A stretch of DNA of 64,000 nucleotides from Paraburkholderia graminis C4D1M (GCF_000172415.1 NZ_ABLD01000006.1:62001-126000); one strand, 5' to 3'. Shown: positions 17,819 through 26,683, numbered from the stretch's first letter. A program made the numbers and translations. Notes: generated by a model not told the origin, from the sequence alone.

Positions 17819-20416
17819 ATGAATACTGCCTACCGCAAACGCCTTCCCGGCACCGAGCTCGATTTCTTCGACGCGCGCGCCGCCGTCGACGCAATCCAGC
17901 CCGGCGCCTACGACAAGCTGCCGTACACCTCGCGCGTGCTCGCGGAAAATCTCGTGCGACGCTGCGATCCGGTGACGCTCGTCGCGTCGTTGAAACAGAT
18001 TATCGAGCGCAAACGCGAGCTGGATTTTCCGTGGTTTCCCGCGCGCGTCGTGTGTCACGACATTCTCGGCCAGACCGCGCTCGTCGATCTCGCAGGTTTG
18101 CGCGACGCGATTGCCGCGCAGGGCGGCGACCCGGCGCTCGTCAATCCGGTAGTGCCGACGCAACTCGTCGTCGATCATTCGCTTGCGGTGGAATGCGGCG
18201 GTTTCGATCCCGATGCGTTCGCGAAGAATCGTGCTATCGAAGATCGCCGCAATGAAGACCGCTTCCATTTCATCGACTGGACGAAGCGCGCGTTCAGGAA
18301 TGTCGACGTGATTCCGCCGGGCAATGGCATCCTGCATCAGATCAACCTCGAACGCATGAGCCCCGTCGTGCAGGTGCAAGACGGCGTGGCGTTTCCCGAT
18401 ACGCTCGTCGGCACGGACTCGCATACGCCGATGGTCGACGCGCTCGGCGTGATCGCCATCGGCGTGGGCGGACTCGAAGCGGAAAGCGTGATGCTCGGCC
18501 GCGCGTCGTATATGCGGCTGCCGGATATCGTCGGCGTGGAGTTGACGGGCAAGCCCGGCGAAGGCATCACCGCCACCGACGTCGTGCTGTCGCTCACCGA
18601 GTTCCTCCGCAAAGAGAAAGTGGTCGGCGCGTACCTGGAATTTTTCGGCGAAGGCACGACGAAGCTCACGCTCGGCGACCGCGCGACCATCGCCAACATG
18701 GCGCCCGAATTCGGCGCGACGGCCGCGATGTTTTATATCGACGAACAGACCATCAAGTATCTGAAGCTGACGGGCCGCGACGACGAACTCGTGACGCTCG
18801 TCGAAACGTATGCGAAGCAAACCGGCTTGTGGGCCGACAGCCTCGAGCATGCCGGGTATGAACGCGTGCTCACATTCGATCTGTCCACGGTCGTGCGCAC
18901 GCTCGCCGGGCCGTCGAATCCGCATCGGCGCTTGCCGGTCTCGGAGCTGGCCGCGCGCGGCATCAGCGGCAAAGTTGAAAACGAGCCGGGCCTGATGCCG
19001 GACGGCGCGGTGATCATCGCGGCCATTACAAGCTGCACGAACACCAACAATCCGCGCAACATGATTGCGGCCGGTCTGCTCGCGCGCAACGCGAACCGGC
19101 GCGGATTGACTCGCAAGCCGTGGGCGAAGACATCGCTCGCGCCGGGCTCGAAAGCCGTCACGCTGTATCTGGAAGAAGCCGGCTTGCTGCCCGAACTCGA
19201 GCAGCTCGGTTTCGGCGTGGTCGCGTATGCGTGCACGTCGTGCAACGGCATGTCGGGCGCGCTCGATCCGGTCATTCAGAAGGAGATCGTGGAGCGCGAT
19301 CTTTACGCGACTGCCGTGCTGTCGGGCAACCGCAATTTCGACGGACGCATTCATCCCTTTGCGAAGCAGGCGTTTCTCGCGTCGCCGCCGCTGGTGGTCG
19401 CGTACGCGATTGCGGGCACGATTCGCTTCGACATCGAAAAGGACGTGCTCGGTGTCGATGCCGAAGGCAATGCGGTGACGTTGAAGGACATCTGGCCGTC
19501 GGACGAAGAGATCGACGCTATCGTCGCTTCGAGCGTGAAGCCCGAGCAGTTCCGCAAAGTGTATGAGCCGATGTTCGCGGTTTCCGTCGACACTGGAGAT
19601 AAAGCCGACCCGCTCTACGACTGGCGCCCGACGAGCACGTATATTCGCCGTCCGCCGTATTGGGAAGGCGCATTGGCAGGCGAGCGCACGTTAAAGGCCA
19701 TGCGTGCGCTTGCCGTGCTCGGCGATAACATCACGACGGATCACCTGTCGCCATCGAACGCGATTCTGCCGGACAGCGCAGCGGGCGAATACCTCACGAA
19801 AATGGGCTTGCCCGAAGAGGATTTCAATTCGTACGCGACGCATCGCGGCGATCACCTGACCGCGCAGCGCGCGACGTTTGCGAATCCGACCTTGAAGAAC
19901 GAGATGGTCGTGGTGGACGGCAAGGTGAAGGCCGGTTCTCTCGCGCGCATCGAGCCCGAGGGCAAGATCACGCGCATGTGGGAAGCCATCGAAACATACA
20001 TGGAGCGCAAGCAGCCGCTCATCGTGATCGCGGGCGCGGATTACGGTCAGGGTTCGTCGCGCGATTGGGCAGCGAAAGGCGTGCGCCTGGCCGGCGCGGA
20101 AGCGATCGTGGCCGAAGGCTTCGAGCGCATTCACCGCACGAACCTCGTCGGTATGGGCGTGTTGCCGCTCGAGTTCAAGCCAGGCGTGAACCGCATCACG
20201 CTCGCGATTGACGGCACCGAAACTTTCGACGTGGTCGGCGAACGCAAGCCGCGCGCGGACCTGACGCTGGTGATTCATCGCAGGAGCGGCGAGCGCGTCG
20301 AGGTGCCGGTGACGTGCCGGCTCGATACCGCCGAAGAGGTTTCCATCTACGAGGCCGGCGGCGTGTTGCAGCGCTTTGCGCAGGACTTTCTGGAGTCGTC
20401 GCGAGCGGCGGCTTGA
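17819..20416 (+). CDS. acnD: Fe/S-dependent 2-methylisocitrate dehydratase AcnD
   Basis: 865 residues, aconitase superfamily. The start MNTAYRKRLPGTELDFFDARAAVDAI, the long catalytic region with the Fe-S ligands in ITSCTNTNNPRNM and YACTSCNGMSG, and the swivel-domain active-site loop GADYGQGSSRDWAAKGVRLAGAEAIVAEGFERIHRTNL are all present. With PrpF it converts 2-methylcitrate toward 2-methylisocitrate, replacing PrpD. The adjacent prpF favours AcnD over a generic AcnA. The ATG at 17819 is preferred over an in-frame ATG 30 bases upstream because the protein from 17819 begins like known AcnD. Confidence 0.95.
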   Translation: MNTAYRKRLPGTELDFFDARAAVDAIQPGAYDKLPYTSRVLAENLVRRCDPVTLVASLKQIIERKRELDFPWFPARVVCHDILGQTALVDLAGLRDAIAAQGGDPALVNPVVPTQLVVDHSLAVECGGFDPDAFAKNRAIEDRRNEDRFHFIDWTKRAFRNVDVIPPGNGILHQINLERMSPVVQVQDGVAFPDTLVGTDSHTPMVDALGVIAIGVGGLEAESVMLGRASYMRLPDIVGVELTGKPGEGITATDVVLSLTEFLRKEKVVGAYLEFFGEGTTKLTLGDRATIANMAPEFGATAAMFYIDEQTIKYLKLTGRDDELVTLVETYAKQTGLWADSLEHAGYERVLTFDLSTVVRTLAGPSNPHRRLPVSELAARGISGKVENEPGLMPDGAVIIAAITSCTNTNNPRNMIAAGLLARNANRRGLTRKPWAKTSLAPGSKAVTLYLEEAGLLPELEQLGFGVVAYACTSCNGMSGALDPVIQKEIVERDLYATAVLSGNRNFDGRIHPFAKQAFLASPPLVVAYAIAGTIRFDIEKDVLGVDAEGNAVTLKDIWPSDEEIDAIVASSVKPEQFRKVYEPMFAVSVDTGDKADPLYDWRPTSTYIRRPPYWEGALAGERTLKAMRALAVLGDNITTDHLSPSNAILPDSAAGEYLTKMGLPEEDFNSYATHRGDHLTAQRATFANPTLKNEMVVVDGKVKAGSLARIEPEGKITRMWEAIETYMERKQPLIVIAGADYGQGSSRDWAAKGVRLAGAEAIVAEGFERIHRTNLVGMGVLPLEFKPGVNRITLAIDGTETFDVVGERKPRADLTLVIHRRSGERVEVPVTCRLDTAEEVSIYEAGGVLQRFAQDFLESSRAAA

Positions 20417-20442
20417 TCACGATTACGTTTCAGGACACTTTC

Positions 20443-21630
20443 ATGGCGCATCAACCGCAAATCAGGATTCCGGCCACGTACATGCGTGGCGGCACGAGCA
20501 AGGGCGTGTTTTTTCGCTTGCAGGATTTGCCCGACGCGGCGCAAATGCCCGGCGCCGCGCGCGACGCGCTGCTGCTGCGCGTGATCGGCAGCCCCGATCC
20601 GTATGGCAAGCAGATTGACGGCATGGGCGGCGCGACGTCGAGCACGAGCAAGACCGTGATCGTCGGCAAAAGCAGCAGGCCCGATCATGACGTGGATTAC
20701 CTGTTCGGCCAGGTGTCGATCGACAAGCCGTTCGTCGACTGGAGCGGCAACTGCGGCAATCTGTCGGCGGCGGTCGGACCGTTCGCGATCGGCGCGGGCC
20801 TGGTCGACGCGAGCCGCATTCCGCGCGATGGCGTGGCGACCGTACGCATCTGGCAGGCGAACATCGGCAAGACGATCATTGCGCATGTGCCGATGACGAA
20901 CGGCGCGGTGCAGGAAACCGGCGACTTCGAACTCGACGGCGTGACGTTTCCGGCTGCGGAAGTGCAGCTCGAATTCATGGACCCGGCCGCGGAAGAAGAC
21001 GGCGCGGGCGGCTCGATGTTCCCGACGGGCAATCTCGTCGACGACCTGGACGTGCCGGGCGTCGGCACGTTGAAGGCGACGATGATCAACGCCGGCATTC
21101 CGACCATTTTCGTGAATGCCGAAGCGATCGGCTACAAGGGCACGGAGTTGCAGGACGCCATCAATAGCGATGAAAAAGCGCTGGCCATGTTTGAGACGAT
21201 TCGCGCTCATGGCGCGCTGCGTATGGGACTCATTAAGAATCTGGACGAAATCGCGACGCGGCAGCACACGCCGAAAATTGCGTTCGTCGCGCGGCCCGCT
21301 GATTACGTGTCGTCGAGCGGCAAGCGGATCAATGCGGGCGATGTCGATTTGCTTGTGCGCGCAATGTCGATGGGCAAACTGCACCACGCGATGATGGGCA
21401 CGGCGGCGGTCGCAATCGGCACGGCGGCGGCGATTCCGGGCACATTGGTGAACCTGGCGGCCGGCGGCGGCGAGCGCGAAGCCGTGAGATTCGGGCATCC
21501 GTCGGGCACGCTGCGAGTCGGGGCCGAGGCGGCGCTCGCAGGCGGCGAGTGGGTCGTGAAGAAGGCGGTAATGAGCCGCAGCGCGCGCGTGTTGATGGAA
21601 GGTTGGGTGAGGGTGCCCGCGGCTGTTTAG
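20443..21630 (+). CDS. prpF: 2-methylaconitate cis-trans isomerase PrpF
   Basis: 395 residues, PrpF family. It begins HQPQIRIPATYMRGGTSKGVFFRLQDLP, the conserved opening of the family, and contains DWSGNCGNLSAAVGPFAI with a likely catalytic Cys, plus a late LHHAMMGTAAVAIGTAAAIPGTL. PrpF isomerises the 2-methylaconitate made by AcnD. The gap after acnD is 26 bases, with CAGGA before the ATG, so the two are cotranscribed. No prpB follows; the next gene begins 247 bp later and is unrelated. Confidence 0.95.
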   Translation: MAHQPQIRIPATYMRGGTSKGVFFRLQDLPDAAQMPGAARDALLLRVIGSPDPYGKQIDGMGGATSSTSKTVIVGKSSRPDHDVDYLFGQVSIDKPFVDWSGNCGNLSAAVGPFAIGAGLVDASRIPRDGVATVRIWQANIGKTIIAHVPMTNGAVQETGDFELDGVTFPAAEVQLEFMDPAAEEDGAGGSMFPTGNLVDDLDVPGVGTLKATMINAGIPTIFVNAEAIGYKGTELQDAINSDEKALAMFETIRAHGALRMGLIKNLDEIATRQHTPKIAFVARPADYVSSSGKRINAGDVDLLVRAMSMGKLHHAMMGTAAVAIGTAAAIPGTLVNLAAGGGEREAVRFGHPSGTLRVGAEAALAGGEWVVKKAVMSRSARVLMEGWVRVPAAV

Positions 21631-21759
21631 CCGTGCGACGTATCTCGGATTTGTGCGTCGATGGACGATCGCGGCTGCCAGGCTAAACGAAATAATTCGG
21701 GTGACGAAACATCGTCATATTTAGCTTGCCTGGTTGTACTTTCACGGCTCGGTACTCGC

Positions 21760-21765
21760 TATAAT
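21760..21765 (+). promoter_or_regulatory. candidate -10 element upstream of the 21878 gene
   Basis: A perfect TATAAT sits in the prpF-21878 gap. The best upstream hexamer, TTGTAC at 21734-21739, is 20 bases away, which is longer than ideal, so the -35 is uncertain. Confidence 0.4.
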
Positions 21766-21877
21766 CAACAGCCCGTTGAAGAACAACCGATGACCAGGTT
21801 TGACCGCCTGCGATCGTAACCGCATCGTCCAGCAGCAGGATGCGGGCGACCCACTGATGTCTTAGAGAGATCGCACA

Positions 21878-22318
21878 ATGAGTAAGAACAAGAAGCCGCC
21901 GCAAGCCGATTCTCGCCCGCCTGTCGATGCTCTCCAGTACGAAAAGCTCGCGTTGTCGGCTTTCCATTTCTGTGACCGGCAGATGAGCAAACTGGATACG
22001 CTGGTTGCACTTGCGTCCACGATATGTAGGAATCCTGCCGTCACGACCGACGAGCGCCTCCGTCAGCAGAGCATGCTCGAATTACTCGTCAGTACTGGCG
22101 AGCAGTATCGGCAGGAACTCGAGTGCGACCGCGAATTGTTCCAGGTTATCGGACTGGATGCAAAGGGAGTTGCCCGCAAGCGCATCACGGCGAGCCATGC
22201 AGCGCGCCTGCTGCAGGAGGCCGCGAACAGCGCGGCCGCCGAGCAGGCGGAGTCGGCAGACGACGCGTTGGCGGACGACATGGAAGCCGGTTCCGGAGCG
22301 GGCGCCACCCAGCACTGA
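21878..22318 (+). CDS. hypothetical protein, 146 aa
   Basis: I do not recognise this protein. It begins MSKNKKPPQADSRPPVDALQYEKLALSAFHFCDRQMSKLDTLV, continues through a mostly helical, charged middle (QQSMLELLVSTGEQYRQELECDRELFQVIGLD) and ends in an Ala/Asp/Glu-rich acidic tail. There are two Cys in the first third, no signal peptide and no membrane segment, so it is probably cytoplasmic. Its own TATAAT-like element lies 110 bp upstream, and LAxAM-type operon partners are lacking. Codon use resembles the neighbours. It converges on the DUF305 gene with a 24-bp gap. Confidence 0.65.
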   Translation: MSKNKKPPQADSRPPVDALQYEKLALSAFHFCDRQMSKLDTLVALASTICRNPAVTTDERLRQQSMLELLVSTGEQYRQELECDRELFQVIGLDAKGVARKRITASHAARLLQEAANSAAAEQAESADDALADDMEAGSGAGATQH

Positions 22319-22342
22319 GCGGCTCCGTCCTCGCCTGCGAGA

Positions 22343-22756
22343 CTACTTCGCGCCGTGTTTCGCCTGCCAGCGTTGCATGAAGGCGATCTCTTCGTGCTGC
22401 GCCTTGATGATGTTCCTGGCAAGGCGCTTCAGTTCGGGGTCCTTGCCGTACTTGAGCTCGACCTGCGCCATGTCGACCGCGCCCTCGTGGTGCGGGATCA
22501 TGTGCGCGACGAAGTCCTTGTCGGCGTCGCCGGTGTAGGCCGGCGCGCTCATGTTCTTCATCATCTTGTCGTCGGCGGCTTTGAATGCCGGCGTCGAGTC
22601 GCCCGAGCCGGCATCGGCCGGTGAGGACATATCCATGCCGGGCATGGACGCCGTGTGCTGCGCATGGGCAGGCACGGCGGCAACGGCGCATGCGAGGCCG
22701 GCGGATACCGATACGCATAGGACACGAAGCGGGCGAAACGCGCGAAATTTGTTCAT
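22343..22756 (-). CDS. DUF305 (CopM-type) secreted protein, probable copper binding
   Basis: 137 residues. A Sec-type signal (MNKFRAFRPLRVLCVSVSAGLACAVAAVPAHAQ) is followed by a Met-rich stretch, HTASMPGMDMSS, and the DUF305 core FVAHMIPHHEGAVDMAQVELKYGKDPELKRLARNII. The MIPHHxGAVxMA motif with His pair and Met is the family hallmark and is associated with copper binding in cyanobacterial CopM. It is expected in the periplasm. It lies 44 bp downstream of a copper-chaperone-like gene and shares its promoter, supporting a copper-handling role. A longer open frame upstream runs through the chaperone region and has no family similarity. Confidence 0.88.
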   Translation of the reverse strand: MNKFRAFRPLRVLCVSVSAGLACAVAAVPAHAQHTASMPGMDMSSPADAGSGDSTPAFKAADDKMMKNMSAPAYTGDADKDFVAHMIPHHEGAVDMAQVELKYGKDPELKRLARNIIKAQHEEIAFMQRWQAKHGAK

Positions 22757-22800
22757 AGTCGATTCCCGTTTAAAAGCTCTGTCGAGCGAAACATACATGA

Positions 22801-23004
22801 TCAGTTTTTTATCGACGGATGAAAGCCCGCCGCTTCGATCGCCTCGATCAGTTGCGTGGCCGGCAGCGTCGAAGCAATCTTGACGATTTTTGTGGACACG
22901 TCGATTTCGACGGCCGCAGCCGGATCGACACCGGTGAGCGCGCGAGCGATCGAGTTGGCGCAGCCGCCGCACGACATATCTTTCACCGCTAATTCCAGTT
23001 CCAT
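22801..23004 (-). CDS. heavy-metal-associated (CopZ-like) metallochaperone
   Basis: 67 residues, a single HMA domain. MELELAVKDMSCGGCANSIARAL gives the metal-binding MxCxxC motif, and the rest (VEIDVSTKIVKIAST..QLIEAIEAAGFHP) fits the beta-alpha-beta-beta-alpha-beta fold. It should carry Cu(I) in the cytoplasm. The ATG is preceded by AGGAG with a 7-base gap. A CueR-type promoter (23035-23065) lies upstream, and a palindrome in the leader overlaps the ribosome site. It heads a two-gene unit with the DUF305 gene. Confidence 0.92.
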   Translation of the reverse strand: MELELAVKDMSCGGCANSIARALTGVDPAAAVEIDVSTKIVKIASTLPATQLIEAIEAAGFHPSIKN

Positions 23005-23013
23005 TTCGAATCT

Positions 23014-23031
23014 CCTGAGATAAATCTCAGG
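23014..23031 (-). promoter_or_regulatory. leader palindrome overlapping the copZ-like ribosome site
   Basis: CCTGAGAT-AA-ATCTCAGG, a perfect 8-bp inverted repeat. On the minus-strand transcript its right arm contains the AGG of the AGGAG ribosome site, so a hairpin could hide it; alternatively it is a protein-binding site. Confidence 0.45.
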
Positions 23032-23034
23032 GCG

Positions 23035-23065
23035 ATCTTGGACCTTCCCACGGGGGTAAGGTCAA
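23035..23065 (-). promoter_or_regulatory. CueR/MerR-type copper-responsive promoter
   Basis: On the minus strand TTGACC (23060-23065) and CAAGAT (23035-23040) are separated by 19 bases, the over-long spacing typical of MerR-family promoters. The spacer is a dyad with outer arms ACCTT...AAGGT (23042-23062), as in known CueR operators. No cueR gene is in the window. Confidence 0.8.
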
Positions 23066-23248
23066 GTCCGTATCCCGGCGTTTTTACTTTATTGCTGACG
23101 CCAATGTGCGCGTCCGATTCGGAACGGTCCTACACAGGTTCCCGCGCGGGGCATCGATAATCGACGCAGCTCGCAGTAACGCAGCGTTCGCAGCCCGTGC
23201 CCGGGCAACGCCTCCACGGTTCATCAACGCAATCTCATTCTTGCGATC

Positions 23249-24838
23249 ATGCAAAGCCCAACTCCGCTGTCATCTGAAGTCTCGTCTGAAGTCATCTCGC
23301 TCTGGTTCAACGAGGCGGAGGAGGCGCGCATCGCAGGCCGGCTCGATACGGCGCAGGCGCTGCTCGACCGGATCATCATGCACGATTCGACGCACGCCGG
23401 GGCTCTTTATGCGCGTGGGCTGGTGGCGCTCGCGTCGGATCAGCTTCCGTTGGCGCAGCGCTGGATCGAGCGCGCGATCGAAGTCGAGCCGCAGCCGCCG
23501 TTCTTCGACATGCTGTGCCTCGTCCAGATCAAGCTGCGCATGTTCGCGAGCATCGCACAGACCGCGAAGGCGGGACTTGTCCATCAGCCGGATTCGCTCC
23601 CGCTTCACTACTACCTGGGCGTGGCGCTGCAATTGCAAGGGCGTGCCGACGAGGCCGCGGCTGTCTATCGGCGTTTGATCGAGCTGAAGCCGGACTACGC
23701 GCAGGCGCATGCGAACCTCGGCGTCGTCGTCAAGGATCTGGGCTCGTTGAGCGACGCGGAGCGGCATATCAGGCAAGCCATCGCGCTCGATCCCGCGAAT
23801 CGCGGTGCGCGCGCGAGTCTCAGCCTGGTGCTGCTCGCGGCGGGCCGCTATGAAGAGGCGTGGCCGTACTTCGAGGAGCGCACCGCGAATTTCGTCGATG
23901 CGCGCGGGCAGCCCGCGTCGCAGGCGCCGCAACTGCCGTTGCCGCAATGGAAGGGCGAGCGCCCCGACGTGGTGGGCGGCGCGCATGGCCTGAACGCGAG
24001 CGGCGCGCGTCTGCTGGTGTTGCCCGAGCAGGGCCACGGCGACAGCCTGCAATTCGTGCGTTATCTGCCGCTCGCGCTCGAACGCTTTGCCCAGGTGGGC
24101 TATATCTGCCCGCCGTCGTTGCGGCGGCTTTACGAAGAGTCGTTGTGCGCCCGCTGGCCAGGTCTCGTGATGCTCGACGACGTCATGCCGGACATCAGCC
24201 AATGGGACTGGCAATGTCCGTTGATGTCGCTGCCGCTCGCGTTCGGCACGCGCCTCGACAACATCCCGGCCGACGCATATCTGTGCGCGGACCCGCAGCG
24301 CTCCGCGACCTGGCGCGCGAGACTCGACGCGTTGCCGCAACAAGGGCTGCCGCGCGTCGGCGTCGTGTGGGCGGGCGGTCACTCGGGGCTTACCGAAGAC
24401 CGCGCACGCAGTCTGAGCTCGGCGCAAATGGCGCCATTGTTCGCGTCGTCGCCGCTTCGCTGGATCAGCTTGCAAAAGACCGACGACCTCGCGAAGCGTC
24501 CGAGCGCCGCCACGAAACCTTACTTGATCGACTGGATGGATGAAGTCGCGGACTTCGCGGACACCGCGGCGATTATCGACAACCTCGATCTGGTCATTTC
24601 CGTCGATACGTCGGTCGCGCATCTCGCCGCTGCAATGGGCAAGCCGGTCTGGCTGCTCAATCGCTTCGCCGGTTGCTGGCGCTGGCTGCGCGATCGCGAA
24701 GACAGTCCGTGGTATCCGGGCGTGCGCATCTTCACGCAGCCGGAGCGGGACAATTGGACGGACGTCATCGCGCGTATCGCCGACGAGTTGAAGCGTCGTT
24801 ATGAACTGGGCAAGACGTACGGCTCTTTTGTGCGCTAG
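23249..24838 (+). CDS. TPR protein with C-terminal glycosyltransferase (GT9/GT41-like) domain
   Basis: 529 residues. The N-terminal ~220 residues are tetratricopeptide repeats (for example LHYYLGVALQLQGRADEAAAVYRRLIELKP and AHANLGVVVKDLGSLSDAERHIRQAIALDP). The C-terminal half resembles heptosyltransferase-like GT-B proteins: LLVLPEQGHGDSLQFVRYLPLA, RVGVVWAGG, and DLVISVDTSVAHLAAAMGKPVWLLN, the nucleotide-sugar-side motif. Such fusions are known from protein or surface glycosylation, but donor and acceptor here are unknown. There is no signal peptide, so it is cytoplasmic. It appears monocistronic. A more distant role as a non-catalytic TPR scaffold is possible. Confidence 0.85.
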   Translation: MQSPTPLSSEVSSEVISLWFNEAEEARIAGRLDTAQALLDRIIMHDSTHAGALYARGLVALASDQLPLAQRWIERAIEVEPQPPFFDMLCLVQIKLRMFASIAQTAKAGLVHQPDSLPLHYYLGVALQLQGRADEAAAVYRRLIELKPDYAQAHANLGVVVKDLGSLSDAERHIRQAIALDPANRGARASLSLVLLAAGRYEEAWPYFEERTANFVDARGQPASQAPQLPLPQWKGERPDVVGGAHGLNASGARLLVLPEQGHGDSLQFVRYLPLALERFAQVGYICPPSLRRLYEESLCARWPGLVMLDDVMPDISQWDWQCPLMSLPLAFGTRLDNIPADAYLCADPQRSATWRARLDALPQQGLPRVGVVWAGGHSGLTEDRARSLSSAQMAPLFASSPLRWISLQKTDDLAKRPSAATKPYLIDWMDEVADFADTAAIIDNLDLVISVDTSVAHLAAAMGKPVWLLNRFAGCWRWLRDREDSPWYPGVRIFTQPERDNWTDVIARIADELKRRYELGKTYGSFVR

Positions 24839-24994
24839 TGGGGTGGCATCGCTCGTTCGCGTTGGCCCAGTAGAACAAGCATAAACGCACGGTTCGCGAT
24901 GCCGCGCTCGCCGACATGCAAAACCTGCTTGCGATATTCTTTGGCGAAGCAGGGCGCGCGTCGAGCGCCTGATAAAACCTAAAGGAGCCGCCAC

Positions 24995-26002
24995 ATGAAA
25001 GCCGTCAAGATCGGATCACCCGCCAGCGTCGATAGTCTCCAGGTCGTCGATATCAGCGATCCTGGACAGCCCGGCGCGGGCCAGCTTCGGGTTCGCATTC
25101 ACGCGAGCTCGTTGAACTTCCATGACTATGGCGTCGTCAGCGGCGTGCTGCCCGCCGAGGCCGGGCGCATTCCGATGGCGGACGGCGCGGGCGTCGTCGA
25201 GGCGGTCGGCGCAGGCGTCGACGGATTCAAGGCCGGCGATCACGTGGTGTCGTGTTTCTTCCCGTTCTGGGAGAACGGCCCGCCCGCCATCGGCGACTTC
25301 ACGACCACACCGGGCGACGGCGTCGACGGCTATGCGCGCGAAGTCGTCGTTTTGCCGAGCCAGTATTTCACGCATGCGCCGCAAGGCTATAGCCACGCCG
25401 AATCCGCGACCCTCACCACCGCGGGGCTCACCGCGTGGCGGGCGCTCGTGGTCGACGGTCAGTTGAAGGCGGGCGCCACGGTGCTCGTGCTCGGCACGGG
25501 CGGCGTGTCGATCTTCGCTTTGCAGCTTGCGAGAGCCATGGGCGCGTCGGTCATCGCGACGTCTTCATCGGATGCGAAGCTCGAGAAGCTGCGCGCGCTC
25601 GGCGCCGATCATACGATCAACTACCGCGACAATCCCGAATGGGGCAAGGAAGTGCGCTCGCTGACCGGCGGACGAGGCGTCGATCATGTAATCGAAGTGG
25701 GCGGTCCCGGCACGTTGCCGCAGTCGATCACGGCTTGCCGGATCGGCGGGCATATTGCGCTGATCGGCGTGCTGACGGGTCGCGCCGGCCCCGTGCCGAC
25801 CGCGGCGCTGATGGCGCGGCAACAGCGGCTGCAAGGCTTGATCGTCGGCAGCCGGCAGGACCAGCGCGATATGATCCGCGCGCTCGAAGTGACGGGCATC
25901 AAGCCGGTGATCGACAGCACGTTCGAACTCGCGCAACTCGCGGATGCGTTCAGGCACGAGGCGTCGGGTGTGCACTTCGGGAAGATCTGCGTGTCGATTT
26001 GA
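24995..26002 (+). CDS. MDR-family NAD(P)H-dependent alcohol dehydrogenase/quinone oxidoreductase-like
   Basis: 335 residues. It has a GroES-like N-terminal domain (LRVRIHASSLNFHDYGVVSGVLP.., ADGAGVVEAVGAGVDGFKAGDHVV) and a Rossmann domain with AGATVLVLGTGGVSIFALQLARAMGASVIATSS. The zinc-ligand Cys/His set of classical alcohol dehydrogenases is absent (Asn-Phe-His-Asp at the usual Cys position), so it is more likely of the zinc-free quinone-oxidoreductase-like branch. The substrate is unknown. The ATG follows AAAGGAG with a 7-base gap. It is monocistronic by spacing; the next gene converges on it. Confidence 0.88.
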   Translation: MKAVKIGSPASVDSLQVVDISDPGQPGAGQLRVRIHASSLNFHDYGVVSGVLPAEAGRIPMADGAGVVEAVGAGVDGFKAGDHVVSCFFPFWENGPPAIGDFTTTPGDGVDGYAREVVVLPSQYFTHAPQGYSHAESATLTTAGLTAWRALVVDGQLKAGATVLVLGTGGVSIFALQLARAMGASVIATSSSDAKLEKLRALGADHTINYRDNPEWGKEVRSLTGGRGVDHVIEVGGPGTLPQSITACRIGGHIALIGVLTGRAGPVPTAALMARQQRLQGLIVGSRQDQRDMIRALEVTGIKPVIDSTFELAQLADAFRHEASGVHFGKICVSI

Positions 26003-26059
26003 GCTTCACGCGGGCCAGGCTCGCGCGGCGCGCCGGCGCTCAGGCGCTCAGGTGTTCAG

Positions 26060-26683
26060 TCAACCGCGCTGCGCGAGATCGGCAAACGTGATGCGAGTGG
26101 CCGCGCAAGCGTCGGTGAACGCGTCGTCATAGCTCGAGAAAAACACCGTGCGAGTTTGCGCGAGTGTCGTGAAGAGATCGACCAGCACGGCGCGCGCGGC
26201 GGCGTCGAGTCCACCTACGGGCTCGTCGGCGATCAGCACGCTGGTTTCGCCGAGCATCGCCGAGGTCAGAAAGAACTTCTTGCGCGTGCCGAACGACATC
26301 TGTTCGAAGCGCTTGTCCATATGCGGCGTGAGCCCGAAACAATCGGCGAGCGTCAGTGTGGCGTCGCTGACGCTCGCGTTGCGCGCCGCGGCCACGCGCT
26401 GCAAGTACTCACGGCCGGTCGGGTCGGGCGACGGCATGCAATCCTCCGGCACGTACGTCAAAAGCGATCTCGCGACGGCGGGCGCCGCGTTCACCGAATG
26501 GCCGCCGATCCAGACATCGCCGGAATCGGCTGCAAGCGCGCCGGCGAGAATCGCGAGCAAGGTGGATTTGCCGCTTCCCGACTCGTCGTTGAGCGCGACG
26601 CAACCGGCGGCGGAGTCGTGACGCAATCCCGCGAAAACGATGCGGTCGTTATAGCGCTTGCTGAGGTTTTCGAATCGAAGCAT
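26060..26683 (-). CDS. orphan ABC transporter ATP-binding protein with degenerate motifs
   Basis: 207 residues from MLRFENLSKRYNDRIVFAGL; the longer open frame upstream is not ABC-like. One nucleotide-binding domain: Walker A NDESGSGKST (Asp in place of the usual first Gly), signature region MSFGTRKKFFL in place of LSGGQ, and Walker B VLIADEPVGGLD followed by FFSSYDDAF where the H-loop His is expected. This set resembles the small ATPases of ABC-2/CcmA-like exporters. No membrane partner is adjacent. ATP binding is plausible; efficient turnover is uncertain given the altered signature and the missing H-loop His. Confidence 0.78.
   Translation of the reverse strand: MLRFENLSKRYNDRIVFAGLRHDSAAGCVALNDESGSGKSTLLAILAGALAADSGDVWIGGHSVNAAPAVARSLLTYVPEDCMPSPDPTGREYLQRVAAARNASVSDATLTLADCFGLTPHMDKRFEQMSFGTRKKFFLTSAMLGETSVLIADEPVGGLDAAARAVLVDLFTTLAQTRTVFFSSYDDAFTDACAATRITFADLAQRG

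Noticed and set aside
22757..22972. Longer N-terminal form of the DUF305 protein
   Set aside because: The extension reads out of frame through the CopZ-like gene, while the signal peptide begins exactly at 22756.
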